Source: Perognathus longimembris pacificus
Taxonomy: Eukaryota; Chordata; Mammalia; Rodentia; Heteromyidae
Direction of reading: 5' to 3'
DNA: 64,000 nucleotides
NCBI RefSeq assembly: GCF_023159225.1
Contig: NC_063170.1
Span: 28,856,301 to 28,920,300 of the forward strand
Positions 1 through 48,683 of the stretch are shown piece by piece. How positions within the stretch are numbered: position 1 is the first letter of the stretch; each line of letters begins with the position of its first letter. The translations under genes were made by a program, and so were the position numbers. The notes under the pieces were generated by a model. It searched no databases. It was given only the letters and a program-made list of their open reading frames with translations, and was not told where the DNA came from.

Positions 1-240
1 TACTAGGAAACTTCTGATCTGTGTCCCTGAGAGTTGGGGAGCAGCTAGCAATTCCTTTTCATCTCCCTTTTTCTTGGGAGTGTCTTGGCTTGGGCACAGG
101 GTGGAAATCAAAAGCATCATGTCTGGAAGACTTCAAAGGCCACTGAGCAATGAGTAGGTGGCCCTCACCCTCATGTCAGTAGTGGGCATAATCTCCTCCT
201 CCCTTTGCTTCACCTGTGTGTGTGAATGTGTGCATGTGCA
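1..240. other. Intergenic sequence, nothing recognised
   Basis: No coding frame or repeat could be supported here. Confidence 0.4.
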
Positions 241-452
241 CAAGAACTCGGACTTGAACCCAGGGCTTGCACTCTCACTTAGCTCAAGGCTGGTGCTTTA
301 CCACTTAAGTAACCTCTGGCTTCTTGCCTATTAACTAGAGATAAGCACCTCTTAGATTTGTCTGCCCAGGCTAGCTGTTAACTGTGATCCTCAGATCTTG
401 GCCCCCTCAGTAGCTAGAACTACAGACGTGTCCTACCAGCACCTCACAGTGA
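241..452 (-). repeat. B1-like/Geo composite SINE
   Basis: Antisense copy running from the Geo right half (ACTTGAACCCAGGGCTTG) to the 7SL-like left half (GATCCTCAGATCTTGG, CTAGAACTACAGACG). Diverged. Confidence 0.7.
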
Positions 453-837
453 CCACATCTTAGTTTTGACTCTCTATTCCTAGAAGTCCATGGCTCATAC
501 TGGGTTCTTATAGAATAAGTGTTGAAGGCCTTCTGTGACTGATAATGGCAAACTCCATGCTGAAAATAACCTTGAGCAACACTACCATTGCCAAACTATT
601 AATAGATGTTATTGGACAATAAATTATACCTTTTATTCTTCAGACAAGGTCTGTTTGCTCATGTGGGTGTGTACAACATCAAGATACAGAGAATAGCTCC
701 AATTGAGTTGGTATCAACTAGCAATAACCCTTAACTTACCTTTAACATATCCATCTCTTATAAATCTTTCTCATAAAAGCCCCTATGGAAAATTGAGAGT
801 TGTTAGTGTACCACGACCTCCAAAAATCTCTAGTGAC

Positions 838-1053
838 TGGACTGGGGCTTGAATTCAGGGCCTAGGCACTGTCCCTCAGCCTTAGCTCTTTGCCCAGTCA
901 CTTGGGTCACAGCTCCACTTTTAGCTTTTTGGTGATTAATTGGAGGTAAGAGTTTTATAGATTTTCCTGCCTTAGCTGGCTTGGAACCATGATCCTCAGA
1001 TCTCAGCAGCTTCAGTAGCTAGGATTTCAGGCAGGAGCCACCAGTGTCCAGCT
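838..1053 (-). repeat. B1-like/Geo composite SINE
   Basis: Antisense copy with both halves recognisable, ending GAGCCACCAGTGTCCAGC. Confidence 0.75.
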
Positions 1054-1734
1054 CCCACCCATTTTTCCATGGCCAGTAGCTTTTCTTCCCCTTCAGTACT
1101 ATAGTTTCCATGAGGTTGGTGATCCTCTATCTGTGTATACTCAGTCTATTCTCCTGAGCTACAGAGATTGCCTCAAATGAAGGACACATAGGCCAGGACA
1201 ACCAGAGTCCTTCCTTGGGGTTTTTCCATGTGTAACTTGACAACACAGAGTGACTATTAGAAGCAAAGCCAGATTTTTCCACTGCACAAGGCAATGTATT
1301 TCTCTAACCTGCTTAACTGGTGCTAATGGTACTCCTAATGACTCCAAGAGTCTTAATGTTTCCCTTTGTTTATATCCCAAATTTTCTTCAATAAAGAACT
1401 AGAAAGTTTACTCCAGGGAGATCTGATATAAAAACTACACATCACCACCAATGTAGATATAGGAAACCTGGGGGCAACTAATATAATCCCTTGTGTAGGC
1501 AACTCCAAGATCCACGGCTTCTGCCGACCCTCCTCCACCCCATGAAGACACTGTCAATTCTTATTTCACTTCTACCAGAGAGACACAGACTGTATTCATA
1601 GACTATTTGTTTTATCCCAAGGAATCCATAAAGTTTGTTTACCTCAAGCAACAAAAGAAAAAGTAGCTGAGTTATTAGAGTTAAACTCAAAATTATTTGC
1701 TATTATGCTAGGAACATATAAAGAATGATGATAA
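1054..1734. other. Intergenic sequence, nothing recognised
   Basis: No convincing gene. The open frames are short and show no family resemblance. Confidence 0.4.
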
Positions 1735-2178
1735 CTGGGCACTGTTGGTCACAACTGTAATCCTTGCTACTCAGGAGGTTGAGGTCTGAATTCAAAGCCA
1801 TCCTTGTCAGGAATGTCCATGAGATTCTTACCTTTAATTAACCAGCAAAAAGCCAGAAGCAGGGCCTGGGAATGTGGCTTAGTGGTAGAGTGCTTGCTAG
1901 CATGCACGAAGCCCTCAGCACCACACAAACAGAAAAGGGCGGGAGTGGAAGTGGCTTTGTGACCCAAGAGGTGGAGTGCTAGCCTGAGCAAAAAGAAGCC
2001 AGGGATGGGCCCTGGCTCAGGCCCTGAGTAAGCCCCAGGACTGGCCAAAAAAAAAAAAAAAAGAGCCAGAAGCAAAGGTGGGCTCAAGCTGCAAAACATT
2101 AACCTTGAGGGAAAAAAAGGGAAAAAAAAGCTAAGGGACAGTTTCTAGGCCTTGGGTTCAAGCCTTAGTACCAATACA
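1735..2178 (+). repeat. B1-like/Geo SINE split by a younger SINE
   Basis: The left half (GCACTGTTGGTCACAACTGT onward) is cut at AAAGCCAGAAGC by the IDL-Geo copy at 1862-2063. The right half resumes after it (GCTAAGGGACAG to about 2178). Confidence 0.75.
1862..2063 (+). repeat. IDL-Geo SINE, nested, with target duplication
   Basis: Full dimer with an A-tail. AGCCAGAAGCA flanks it at 1851-1861 and 2064-2074, so it landed in the older SINE. Confidence 0.9.
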
Positions 2179-2286
2179 AACAAACAAACAAAAACTAAAG
2201 AATGAAGACATGAACTTAGTGAAAGTCACTCAACTTTTAGATTTAAATATCAAAGTTAAACACAAGCCACTATTCTGGACACAGAT

Positions 2287-2292
2287 TTTATT
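2287..2292 (-). terminator. GPT2: Candidate distal GPT2 poly(A) signal
   Basis: AATAAA on the minus strand followed within about 30 nt by GT-rich sequence, the expected downstream element. Confidence 0.55.
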
Positions 2293-3475
2293 GTTTAGAA
2301 ATTTCCAGCGCGTACCTTCCTCAGATGCCTGTGAAAACTGAGACTGGAGTCAAGAGCAGGTTGTGACGGCTCTTCCTGAAAACTCCACACAGAGAACAGA
2401 AACAGCCATCCTGGCCTTGAGGCAGGAGGTGGTGGAGGGACCAGGGTTGGCCACCCACATGCAGATCTGGGTAAACAACAGAAACTGCAATGTGTCCACT
2501 CAAAGTGTGACACCAAGTAACAAAAAGCTTTCTTAGGTAGTACCAAAACAGGAAAAGCATCAGAATCTATAGAAAATCCAATCTATCATGGTCATCATTT
2601 TTACCTGAAACTAATCTACCTGATCTTATTATTCTTTTATTTTAAATGCAAACCAAGTATATACAGTATTTTTTAAAAGTCATGTAAACGTCGCAAAGTT
2701 TTGAGGGTTATTTATAATCTAGAGGACATAAAAAATTACTGGACTTAAGATTATAAATATTAACCCTTCTACCACCCCCCATGAAAAAAAACCAATTGTT
2801 ACAAAAATATAAAAAAATATACTTGCCTCTACTGTTTAACCTTTCCACCAGAATTCACAAGACTCTGGGATATATCTAGCTTATATGCCGTACAGCAAGC
2901 ACGAGTACAACCATTCTAACTTTTCAGAAAGGAAAAGCTCCAGAACACTCCCTTTTGTTATTTGAGATTTATGGATGTTTTGCAGCAACTGCAATGCTAA
3001 CAGCTTGAGATTTCCTATTACATTCCCTGCAGAGGGAAAATTTATGGCATGGGAACCGATTTCAAACTCCTTCTGCAGCCCTTCTCATTTCTCTCTTCAG
3101 ATCCCTCAGTTCCACAGTGGGATGTGCTGGGTCCTCAGGCTCCTGAACTGGTCATCGCTTTCCTCACTTCACATTGGAGAAGGCAGGTAGGAAGGGAAAG
3201 GCTTCTTAAGGAGAATGAGAGTACTTAGCCTGTTCTACCTGCTTCCTGGACTGGCTCCACCCCAGACTGCTGACGCCAAAGAACCTGCATGCTTGGTAGA
3301 TGCTAACAGTGTAGCTGGGAGTGATGGCAGAGGCTTTAGGATATCTCTAATGCTAAGACCGGCAGCAAGAGCTAGTGTCCAGTCAGATCAGTCACTTCAC
3401 CACAGCAGCCAGTCTACCAAGAATTTTTACCTATTAAGAGCTCCAAAATGGCCAAAATTCAGATAGTCTTTCTTC

Positions 3476-3529
3476 GATTCTGCTGCAACCAGCAGGGGGC
3501 AATGTGTAAAAAGGCTCAGTGAAGCCCTT
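3476..3529. repeat. Copy 1 of a local dispersed duplication
   Basis: GATTCTGCTGCAACCAGCAG onward matches 4862-4910 with a few mismatches and small gaps. This copy lies in the inferred 3'UTR, the other in the last intron. Confidence 0.8.
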
Positions 3530-3916
3530 GAGAACAATTGTTACTATTTTTTCCACTGGGATAGATCAACATGCTACCAGGAAGAACTCTACATAGCTGG
3601 GATACTGCTGGGCTGTACCGTGTCCCAGAAGTCCACAGAGACCACTCTGTAAGGCCCTCAGTGTATATTGAGTTCTACTACCTGCTGTATTGCTCAGAAG
3701 AGGAGACTCAACTCTACCTGTAGCCATATCCATTCTCCCTCAAAGGACCTCTGACCTTGGCCATGTCCTTCAGCGTCTACCACAACCTAGCCTGGCATCC
3801 TGTTCTCCCTTGCACTCCTGCCATCACCATTCTTGTCCAAGATGGACTGCCAGAAAGATGTGGGCCTCCACTGTACTTCAGGCTCTAAAGGACTAGATTT
3901 TTACACCATCAGGGGC

Positions 3917-3922
3917 TTTATT
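3917..3922 (-). terminator. GPT2: Candidate proximal GPT2 poly(A) signal
   Basis: AATAAA on the minus strand about 390 nt after the stop codon, followed by GATGGTGT. Use cannot be judged from sequence. Confidence 0.35.
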
Positions 3923-4313
3923 TCATAGATCACGTTGTTGATTTCTCGGTTTCCATTCTTCACCATGATGGAGCCATATATTTCCTGGTACCTGCGGATT
4001 TCTCTAGATCTGAGACACCTCACCCAACATATCCTAGCTATTTCTAACCCCAAAGAAACTTTCCAACATTGGCCACATCTGCTAAGCAAATCCTCTCTAT
4101 TTCAGCTGCATTAAAAAAAATCAGGGCCTGTGAGACATTGTGCATTTACATTTGCTCAGAAGAGAAGTACTCCCAACATCAAGGCACAAAGAAGGAAGTC
4201 TCCTGGGCAAAATAACCATGAATAGAACCAGCAACCTCCATGAGATCTGAGGCAGTTGGGGGAGAGGCCTGGGTGACCCAAGGAGGGGGTCTCCTCCAGG
4301 GCCTGAGGCGTCC

Positions 4314-41685
<37,372 letters not shown>

Positions 41686-42096
41686 CGCGCGCCGCCCGTG
41701 AGAAACCTGTGCACAAACAGAAAGCGCAAACACGTCCCGCACCGCACAGGATGGACCCTCCCTCCCCGCTAACCCCAAGCCTCGCCAGCAGGCAACGCCA
41801 GCCTAGCTCCACCGCTGCTCATCCAATTCCCAGGGACCGGCACCCTCCGCCGGACCACCGCAGCACCCAAGGGTTTCTCGGTGTGGTTTGCAAAGGCTGC
41901 ATCCAGAACGCGCCTGCCACGTGCCTGTGGCCTCCGGGTCGCCCTTCACCGCGCCAGGCTAAGGCGCGCGCCTGCTCTGCTCCCGGGATCAGGCAGCGCC
42001 TGCAGCAGCATCCCAGCGCCAAGCCAGCACCGGCGGCCCCCGTGCTCGCACACCCACCTCTCACGGCTCCGCCCCCTGCCTGCGCGCTACCCTCTG

Positions 42097-42160
42097 GGGC
42101 TTGTAGTCCTTCTGGCTTGCCCGGAGCAGTCGCAGAGAGATGGCGAACTACAAGTCCCAC
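42097..42160. promoter_or_regulatory. Inverted pair of ACTACAA-type promoter motifs
   Basis: GGGCTTGTAGTCCT at 42097-42110 is the reverse complement form of the site at 42146-42160 (AACTACAAGTCCCAC). The core resembles the ACTACAAYTCC element bound by ZNF143/THAP11-type factors in many CpG promoters. Factor identity is an inference from motif similarity. Confidence 0.5.
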
Positions 42161-42260
42161 AGCGCCCCGCGCTGGCCCCGACCGAGGCGGGCCGGAGGCG
42201 GGAGCGGTTGTCCTCCCCAGTTCTGGGTTGGGAGGGCTCTTTGTCCCCTAGGAGAAGATG

Positions 42261-43690
42261 GAGACCCCTTAGAGGGTATGGCAGGAGTTGGGTAGGGGCT
42301 ATCCTGTCTGCTGCTTTAGTGAATTTGGAGGTCTTTGCAGCTTCATCTTGGACTCCCCTCCCGCCCCCGCCACTCCCACCCTCCAACACCTGCAGTGACC
42401 GAGGCAGCTAGATGGTGCAGTCCTTGCCCAGCATTTCATCAGCCAGGCCACACCGGGGCCACCGGCTGCTCACTGGCAGCTGATAGGAAGGCGTTTGGGG
42501 TCTGGTTGTGCCACCCGACCCTTTTCTCAATGTCAGTTCTGGCAGCAAAACCCCCAAGGGTAGTAAGAACAATCACAAACCAAATAGGTAAGGCTTTTCC
42601 TGATCCTTTACCGGAAACTCTCCCATCTCGATTATTCCTATTTAATTTCCTTCCTGGCATTTAAAATGATCTTATTTAGGCACGGTTCGCTGGCTTATGC
42701 TTTGCCTCTCACTTCTGTAAGCTTCAGAAGGGCAAGACCAATGTTTTTTGTTGTATACTGGACACCCGGGTGGGCCTCGAACCCACAAAAATAGTCAGCA
42801 GCACTTAATCGGGCTATAAATCTTTTGTTTAGCTGTGCACAGCGTCTGATCACCACCACAGGGATGGTGACAAACAGCTCTGGACTTTGTGGGGCCTCAG
42901 TAAGGCTGGATTTTTAAAGGCAAAAATCACATGTACCACACAGGCAAGTTGGGAAAAGTAAGCAAGCAGACACATGGAAGCAGAATTGTTAGTGATTACA
43001 ATTCCAGTAAACTCCGGTAAACAAAGCAATACAATTCTTGGTTCAGGGTGCGACTATTTTGCTATTTAGCTTAATTAACCTTAAATCTTTCTCTTTCTGG
43101 AACTTCCCCTAAACTAAAGCATGCAAACTGAGTGGTTGTTCTCCTTCCTTTCTTTTGCAAAAGTCAAGCAGCTCTGGGTCAAGCTGCTTTTGGCTCCAGT
43201 TATTCAGCTTAGGTTTTGCCCTTCTCCAGGCCCACTGCTTTGTCTAAGCCTGCTGTTTCTAGGGACTCAAAAAAAGCGGGGGGGGGGGGGGGGGGGGGGG
43301 CAGGGGGAGGGTCCGTTTCACTTGGTTTCCACATTTTTCTTGTACATCATATTCCTGGCACATAGTAGGCCCTCCATAAGTACTGGTTGAAGGGTAGAGG
43401 ACTAATAATAGGACTGCTGTTGTTTCTGGTGAAGGTAATAGATTGATTACCCTGGCTTGTGCAAAGCAAGTGAGCAAGACTAGGTTGTGAAGCTACAGTA
43501 GGAATAGAAGATGCCATGTCAATGGAGATATCAAAAAAGCAGACAGAGTGGGCACTGGATCTCATTAAGACACCAAAATCAACAGAAAACCTGGAGAGGA
43601 GTCACTCCCCTTCTCTCTGCCTCACACTCTTCATCTGCAGAATAAATTTGATTAAATGGCCTCTACAGTCCCTTTCTATCATGTGAATTC
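42261..43690. other. Upstream flank, mostly unique
   Basis: No gene recognised. Contains a poly(G) run at about 43279-43310. Confidence 0.45.
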
Positions 43691-43715
43691 TTTGAATGTA
43701 AGAATTTTCAGGTAC

Positions 43716-43928
43716 TGGGCTGGGGATATAGCCTAGTGGCAAGAGTGCCTGCCTCGGATACACGAGGCCCTAGGTTCGATTCCCCAGCACCACATATACA
43801 GAAAACGGCCAGAAGCGGTGCTGTAGCTCAAGTGGCAGAGTGCTAGCCTTGAGCGGGAAGAAGCCAGGGACAGTGCTCAGGCCCTGAGTCCAAGGCCCAG
43901 GACTGGCCAAAAAAAATAAAAAAAAAAA
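43716..43928 (+). repeat. IDL-Geo SINE with 16-bp target duplication
   Basis: AAGAATTTTCAGGTAC at 43700-43715 and 43929-43944. One of the best-preserved copies. Confidence 0.94.
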
Positions 43929-44084
43929 AAGAATTTTCAGGTACAAATACAACCCAGAGTTTCCACACTCCACAAATAGACGCATTCGCATTAGGTGTAT
44001 GAAGGGCAGAAGGTACTTCATAAACCCAGCAGTGTAAGGAGGAAGATGGCAGGAAATTTTAGTTTTAATACAATTTTGATCAAA

Positions 44085-44180
44085 GTCTAGGGTGTAACTA
44101 AATAGTAGAATGCTTGCCAGACTAAAGGTTCAACTCTAGAACCACTATATTAAAAAAAGAAAGAAAAAAAAAAAAAAAAC
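44085..44180 (+). repeat. ID-like monomer with A-rich tail
   Basis: AGGGTGTAACTAAATAGTAG to AACCACTATATT then A-rich sequence. Confidence 0.5.
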
Positions 44181-44184
44181 AAGC

Positions 44185-44400
44185 CTGTTGCCAGTGACTC
44201 ATGCCTGTAATCCTAGCAACTCAGGAAGCTGAGGTCTGAGGATCATGGTTCAAAGCCAGCCAGGGAAGAAAATTCCATGAGATTCTTATTTCCATTAACT
44301 AGTAAAAACCCAGAAGTGAAGGTGTGACTCAAGTGGCAGAGTTCTGACCATGAGTAAAATACCTAGGAGGCAGTGGCCCTGAGTTCAACCTTGCTTGTAG
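44185..44400 (+). repeat. B1-like/Geo composite SINE
   Basis: Sense copy with both halves. Confidence 0.77.
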
Positions 44401-44559
44401 TAATTTACTATTTATCTCATTGTGAGCATGTCACTTAGCCCTTGTAAGCTACTTTCCCTGTTTGTAAAATAGGGATAACAACACATACCTCATGCATCTA
44501 TGGAGAAAGTTAAGGAGGCAACTTGGTAAAAGTCAAGGCTTAGGCTGGGTGTGAAAGGA

Positions 44560-44880
44560 CAACATTCCTCTGACCAGTGGGGGAACTTAGCCTCAGCACG
44601 AGAAATTCCTATGCCTTTCCTGGAACACCTAAGGGCCAGTGGTATTCAGACAGGAGATGAAGTTTATTACCAAACTGCTAGCCAATGGCCAAGATGATAC
44701 ATGGCGGCCCTCCTTGTCTAGGGCAGGGGCAGGGGTGTGTGGCCAGGTGGATTAGGTTGTGACCTCAGAGAAGGGGCTACAGGTATGCTGGCTACCCAGG
44801 TAAGTCGGTGGAGACAACCATGTTGGGGAGCAACTGCATGGAGGCCTGGGGGGAGGGATGGACTTTACACTTACATTTTG
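44560..44880 (-). mobile_element. LTR of the TGTTAGGT family, antisense, old
   Basis: GAAGTTTATTACCAAACTGC, CTAGGGCAGGGGCAGGGGTG and GTGGCCAGGTGGATTAGG follow the order in 55272-55668. Ends not clear. Confidence 0.65.
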
Positions 44881-44907
44881 GATTCTTATCTTAAAAGCAA
44901 TTGCTTA

Positions 44908-45135
44908 TTGCCTGCATGGGTGGCTCATGTCTGTAATCCTAGCTACTCAGAAGGCTGAGATCTGATGATTGTGGTTCAAAGCCAGGGCAAGAAAGTCCAT
45001 AAGATCCTTATCTCCAATTATCCACCAGAAAACTGGAAGTGGTACTGTGCCTCAAGTAATGAGTGCTAGCCTTGAGCTGAAGAGCTCAGGAATAGCACCC
45101 AGGCCCAGAGTTCAAGCCCCATGGCCAAAAAAAAA
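44908..45135 (+). repeat. B1-like/Geo composite SINE
   Basis: Sense copy, GCATGGGTGGCTCATGTCTG to AAGCCCCATGGCC plus A-tail. Confidence 0.77.
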
Positions 45136-45378
45136 AAATTATTTGGCCTTCTAATCTAGTAGTTCCCAATGCCACACACACCCCTCCCCTCACCATCCCC
45201 ATACCTGTGTATTCAGGGTCTACTTCTCACTGTTTGTCTCAGTGGCCTGGCATTCAGTCTCTAGGCAAAAAGATTCTCCCAAAATGAGCTTAAAAAGTCT
45301 AAGACCCAAATTCTTTCTATATTGTATTATTATCCACTCTGCCCACTTGAGAAGACACACACAAATACACTTTCTACC

Positions 45379-45686
45379 TGAGGTGCCAGACTTTGAAGTC
45401 AGGCCCCACCACGTGAACCCCATTTTAGAATCGAACCCTGAGCCAATCAGATTTGTACCTGTGTTCTAATCTTGCTTGCACAGCTGATTGTTGTAACCTT
45501 GTTCTTTGCCTTTATAAGCCCTGTGTAATCATAGCTCGAGGCTTCCTCCTAACCTCCGCTGTGTCGGTGGGTAGGACGAGGCCCGAGTTGGCAGCTCGTT
45601 AAATAAAACCTTGCCTTGCTTTTGCATTTTGGAGTGTCTGAATCTCGGTGGTCTTCTTGGGGGTGGTCTTGCGACTTGGCACAACA
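45379..45686 (+). mobile_element. Solo LTR of the ERV2 type (308 bp)
   Basis: TGAGGTGCCAGACTTTGAAG to GGCACAACA, same length as the ERV2 LTRs and differing at about seven sites by eye. CTACC flanks it at 45374-45378 and 45687-45691. Carries CCTTTATAAG and AATAAA. Confidence 0.95.
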
Positions 45687-45824
45687 CTACCTACCTCAGA
45701 ATCAGCACTATCTGCCTTGGCTCATTAGGGACAGAAGTGAATGCAAGTCCATTTCCACAACCAAGAAAACAACAGCCAGCACACAGGCTCCTCATGTGGA
45801 TTCCCACAGCATCATTGTTAACAA

Positions 45825-46263
45825 TGAAGTGTTAAAGTAAACCCCATTTTCAGGCAGCCCCCATTTTGTTGTCTGTTTAAACTATGAGTAACCCAGGCCA
45901 CCAATTATCCCAGCTAGCAGGACAAGCTTATTAGGGCCCAGCCAGTCAGGAAACTCCCTGCTTAACTCTCACTGCCTGGGAATGCTTAACTCTAACCTCC
46001 CCGGAATGCCTCGAGCCCTAAGCCAATCAGATTTGTACCTGTATCCTAATCTTGCTTGAACACCTAATTGCTGTAACTTGGTTTTTTGCCTTTATAAGCT
46101 CTGTGAAATCTCAGCACGGGGCCTTCCTCCTAACCTCCGTTGTGTTGGTGGGTAGGACGAGGCCCGATCTGCAGCTCGCCTGAATAAAACCTTGCTTTTG
46201 CATTTCAGAACGTCTGGCTCTCGGTGGTCTTCTTGGTGGTCTTCTCGCAACTTGGGCGTAACA
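45825..46263 (+). mobile_element. ERV1 5' LTR (439 bp)
   Basis: TGAAGTGTTAAAGTAAACCC to GGGCGTAACA. U3 carries CAGGCAGCCCCCATTTTG and AGCCAATCAG (CCAAT-type), then CCTTTATAAGC and AATAAA. Confidence 0.92.
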
Positions 46264-46265
46264 GT

Positions 46266-46283
46266 TGGGGGCTCGTCCAGGAT
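46266..46283 (+). other. ERV1 primer-binding site (tRNA-Pro type)
   Basis: TGGGGGCTCGTCCAGGAT, one mismatch from the ERV2 site and from the usual tRNA-Pro site. Confidence 0.9.
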
Positions 46284-46684
46284 GGCCCCAGAGACCCCCC
46301 CCCCCCGCAAGACCCCAGACTCCGAAGGTAAGAAAACAGTGCTGTTGATTTGTCTTGTCCTGTCTTTTGTCTATTTGTCTGTTTTGCTTCCTTCTTGAGG
46401 ATGGCTGTTCCGACTTGTATTTCTTGAAGGGGTTGTCGAAGCGGATGCACTTGCACGGCAATACTGGAGGGACTGGGGAACTCCCCAGACTCTCCACCCT
46501 TGAAGGGGGACCCCTGGAACCCCGCCTTGAACTTGGGTCCACTCATTTTGCATCCTTGCTGGAGGTCCTGGGCTAACTTGGGAGATCTCCAACTTGTAGC
46601 TTTTCTTTTTCTCAGGCCTGTGTGTTTTCCTCCTTTTGTATTAATTGTTTCACTTTTTTTGTAGCCTTTTGGACTGAACATCTG

Positions 46685-47140
46685 ATGGGTAACGTTCTAT
46701 CTTGGGTACCTCCATCTGGCCCCCTAGACTTGATCCTAGCTCACTGGAGGGAGGTTAAGGAGATAGCTCAGAACCAAGGTGTGGCCCTTAAGAAGGGAAA
46801 GTGGATCACCTTGTGTAAGTCAGAATGGCTCACCTTTGAGGGAGCTAATTGGCCACGAGCGGGGAGCTTTGACATAGGTAAGATCAGGACTTTGCAACGC
46901 CTAATTTACACACCTTGTTTGGGCCATCCAGACAAGAGAGAAACCAAGAAGGAAGAAAAGAAATTGTACCCACCTGTCTTCCAGGGAGGAAGCACAGAGG
47001 AGGAAATGTTTCCCCCTGCATACTCCCCACCCCAGTTAACTCTACAAGAGGAGAACTCTGAGGAAAATGTTTCAGCTGTGCCCTCCACTCGGGAGGGTGC
47101 CGCCCAGTCAACTTGCAGGCGCCGGCAGCCCAGGACATGA
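46685..47140 (+). pseudogene. Truncated gag fragment (matrix-like) of ERV1
   Basis: 151 codons from an ATG 0.4 kb after the primer site, ending at a TGA just before a C-rich run. It starts MGNVLSW, with a glycine at position 2 as needed for myristoylation, and continues with the HWREVKEIAQNQG region typical of gammaretroviral matrix. A PPAY motif, the PPXY late-domain type, occurs further on. Capsid and nucleocapsid are absent, so the fragment cannot make a working Gag. The translation frame itself is intact over this short span. Confidence 0.8.
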
Positions 47141-47226
47141 ATGCATCAGCCCCGAGTCCTGGCCTGCAGCCGCCAACAGGGACGGACGCGGGTCCAGCCC
47201 AAGCCACCCACAGGCGGCGGGGAGTG

Positions 47227-47248
47227 ACCCCCCCCCCCCCCCCCCCCC
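47227..47248. repeat. Poly(C) run
   Basis: About 22 C residues just after the gag fragment; marks a break in the coding remnant. Confidence 0.9.
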
Positions 47249-47299
47249 GCGCAGTGCTGTTGTCTGTGTTGTTTGTGATTCTGACAGGCTCTTCTGTGT

Positions 47300-48683
47300 C
47301 AAACCTGCATAAGATGTACAGGCGACAGCTCACAATCAGTGTGAGTGTCCACAAATAAAATTCTGGGGGACCCCCACCCAGCCTTCTTAAGCAGAAAATT
47401 ATTTGGTGTGCTAAAATGTTTAGTAAGACTATCAAGCCCTGGAAAATGAGGCTGGAGAATGCTAAAATTATTTGTTAAAAGTTTTGTCTTAAAATTTGCA
47501 TGTTGCAGGAGTAAGATTGACAAAAATACTTCTTGCCACTGGAAAATGTATGGCCGGTGTTTATTTTGCACGCTTTAAGATCTTTTGAATATGTGGGTAT
47601 GCATGTGTGAGTGTGAATATGTTCAAGACTGTTAGTATGATGTAAAGTTTAAATTCAAATGCTCATCACGTTTGGGCGTTACCAAATACTTTAAAGGATT
47701 ATTGCATTGTTTTAAAGAGGAACTATAGTTAAAAAATGTTTAATTAAAAAAATCAGAGCTAAGTGTCAGAAATTTGTATGTAAAGGTTTATCACTGTTAA
47801 AAAAATGATTTGACTGTCCCTTGAGATGTACTAAGAATTGGAAACGTTTTTTTAAATGGTTAAAAAGTTTATTTATCTGATGTGATTCGATTTCTGTGCT
47901 ATTTTTGTAATTTGGATTTTAAAGGATATATGTTATATGTTAAACTAATGGGGATAGAAGTAAATTCTCATTAACTCTCTGTATGTAGGAAGAAATGGCA
48001 AAATGGGCTAACGTTTCTCACTAATTTATTGGAAAGCTAAATGGATAAGTATTTCTAATTTTGTAATTGTAATTCTTGCATTAAGGAAAAATTGTCATTT
48101 GAGTTCAAAGGTCTTCATGCAGTAACTGGGACTGAAGAAAAAAAAAAGAGGCTCTTTTAAAACAAGCAGCCCGGAGGCAAAGGGCCGCACATGGTTTCAG
48201 AATGCCTGTAAACTTCAGAGTTTTTCCAATGCAGATAAAAGCTAAAGTGTTAGTGTTAAAGCAGAGGTTAGTACAAAGGCTTTGGAAGTCAAGAATACAT
48301 TTCTAGATAAGAAATTTGGAAGTAAAATAGTCCTAAATGATCATTGAAAAGTGAGAAAAGGAGAATTATGGCTACCAAAATGTTTAATTGCCATTCTAGT
48401 GTGTTTGTAGGTTTTTGGTAACAATTTCCAGCAGGCCCACAGAGAAGGACAGATGATTCCTACAAGCTTGTCAAGATCTAACATTGGCCCTTAGTAAGTT
48501 CCAGGTAAGAGCAAGCTTAAAAACTACTTCTGTGTGGACCACCTTGTTGCTTTTGGAGTTTGTTGCTTTTGGAGTAAAATGGCCTCTTGTAAGACTCATT
48601 GATCTGAAATCTGCAGTTTGAAGACAGCCTGGGCAGAGAAAGGTCCCTGTGAGAGTCTTCATCTCTAGTTTGCCAGCAGAGTG
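47300..48683 (+). mobile_element. ERV1 non-coding internal sequence
   Basis: AT-rich with no frame of note. The part from about 48290 matches 52857-53215 of ERV2 (for example ATGGCTACCAAAATGTTTAA), tying the two proviruses together. Confidence 0.7.

Larger units (their letters stand above)
2270..4313 (-). other. GPT2: GPT2 3'UTR (inferred)
   Basis: About 2 kb after the stop with few SINEs and no other gene. An AATAAA on the minus strand at 2292-2287 is followed by a GT-rich stretch, which suits the main poly(A) site. A second AATAAA at 3922-3917 could give a shorter transcript. The 3' end is inferred from these signals alone. Confidence 0.6.

Noticed and set aside
41709..42411. Long plus-strand frames in the CpG region
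   Set aside because: Proline/arginine/alanine-rich translations expected from GC-rich DNA; no family resemblance and overlap with the GPT2 promoter and exon.
42757..42820. tRNA-like T-arm on the minus strand (GGGTTCGAGGCCCACCC) followed by TGTCCA
   Set aside because: A B-box-like core and a CCA-like end are present, but no convincing A box, D-arm or matching acceptor stem. Best read as a decayed tRNA-derived fragment, not a gene.
46205..46681. Minus-strand frame of 158 codons
   Set aside because: Shadow of the ERV1 leader in antisense; no resemblance to any product.
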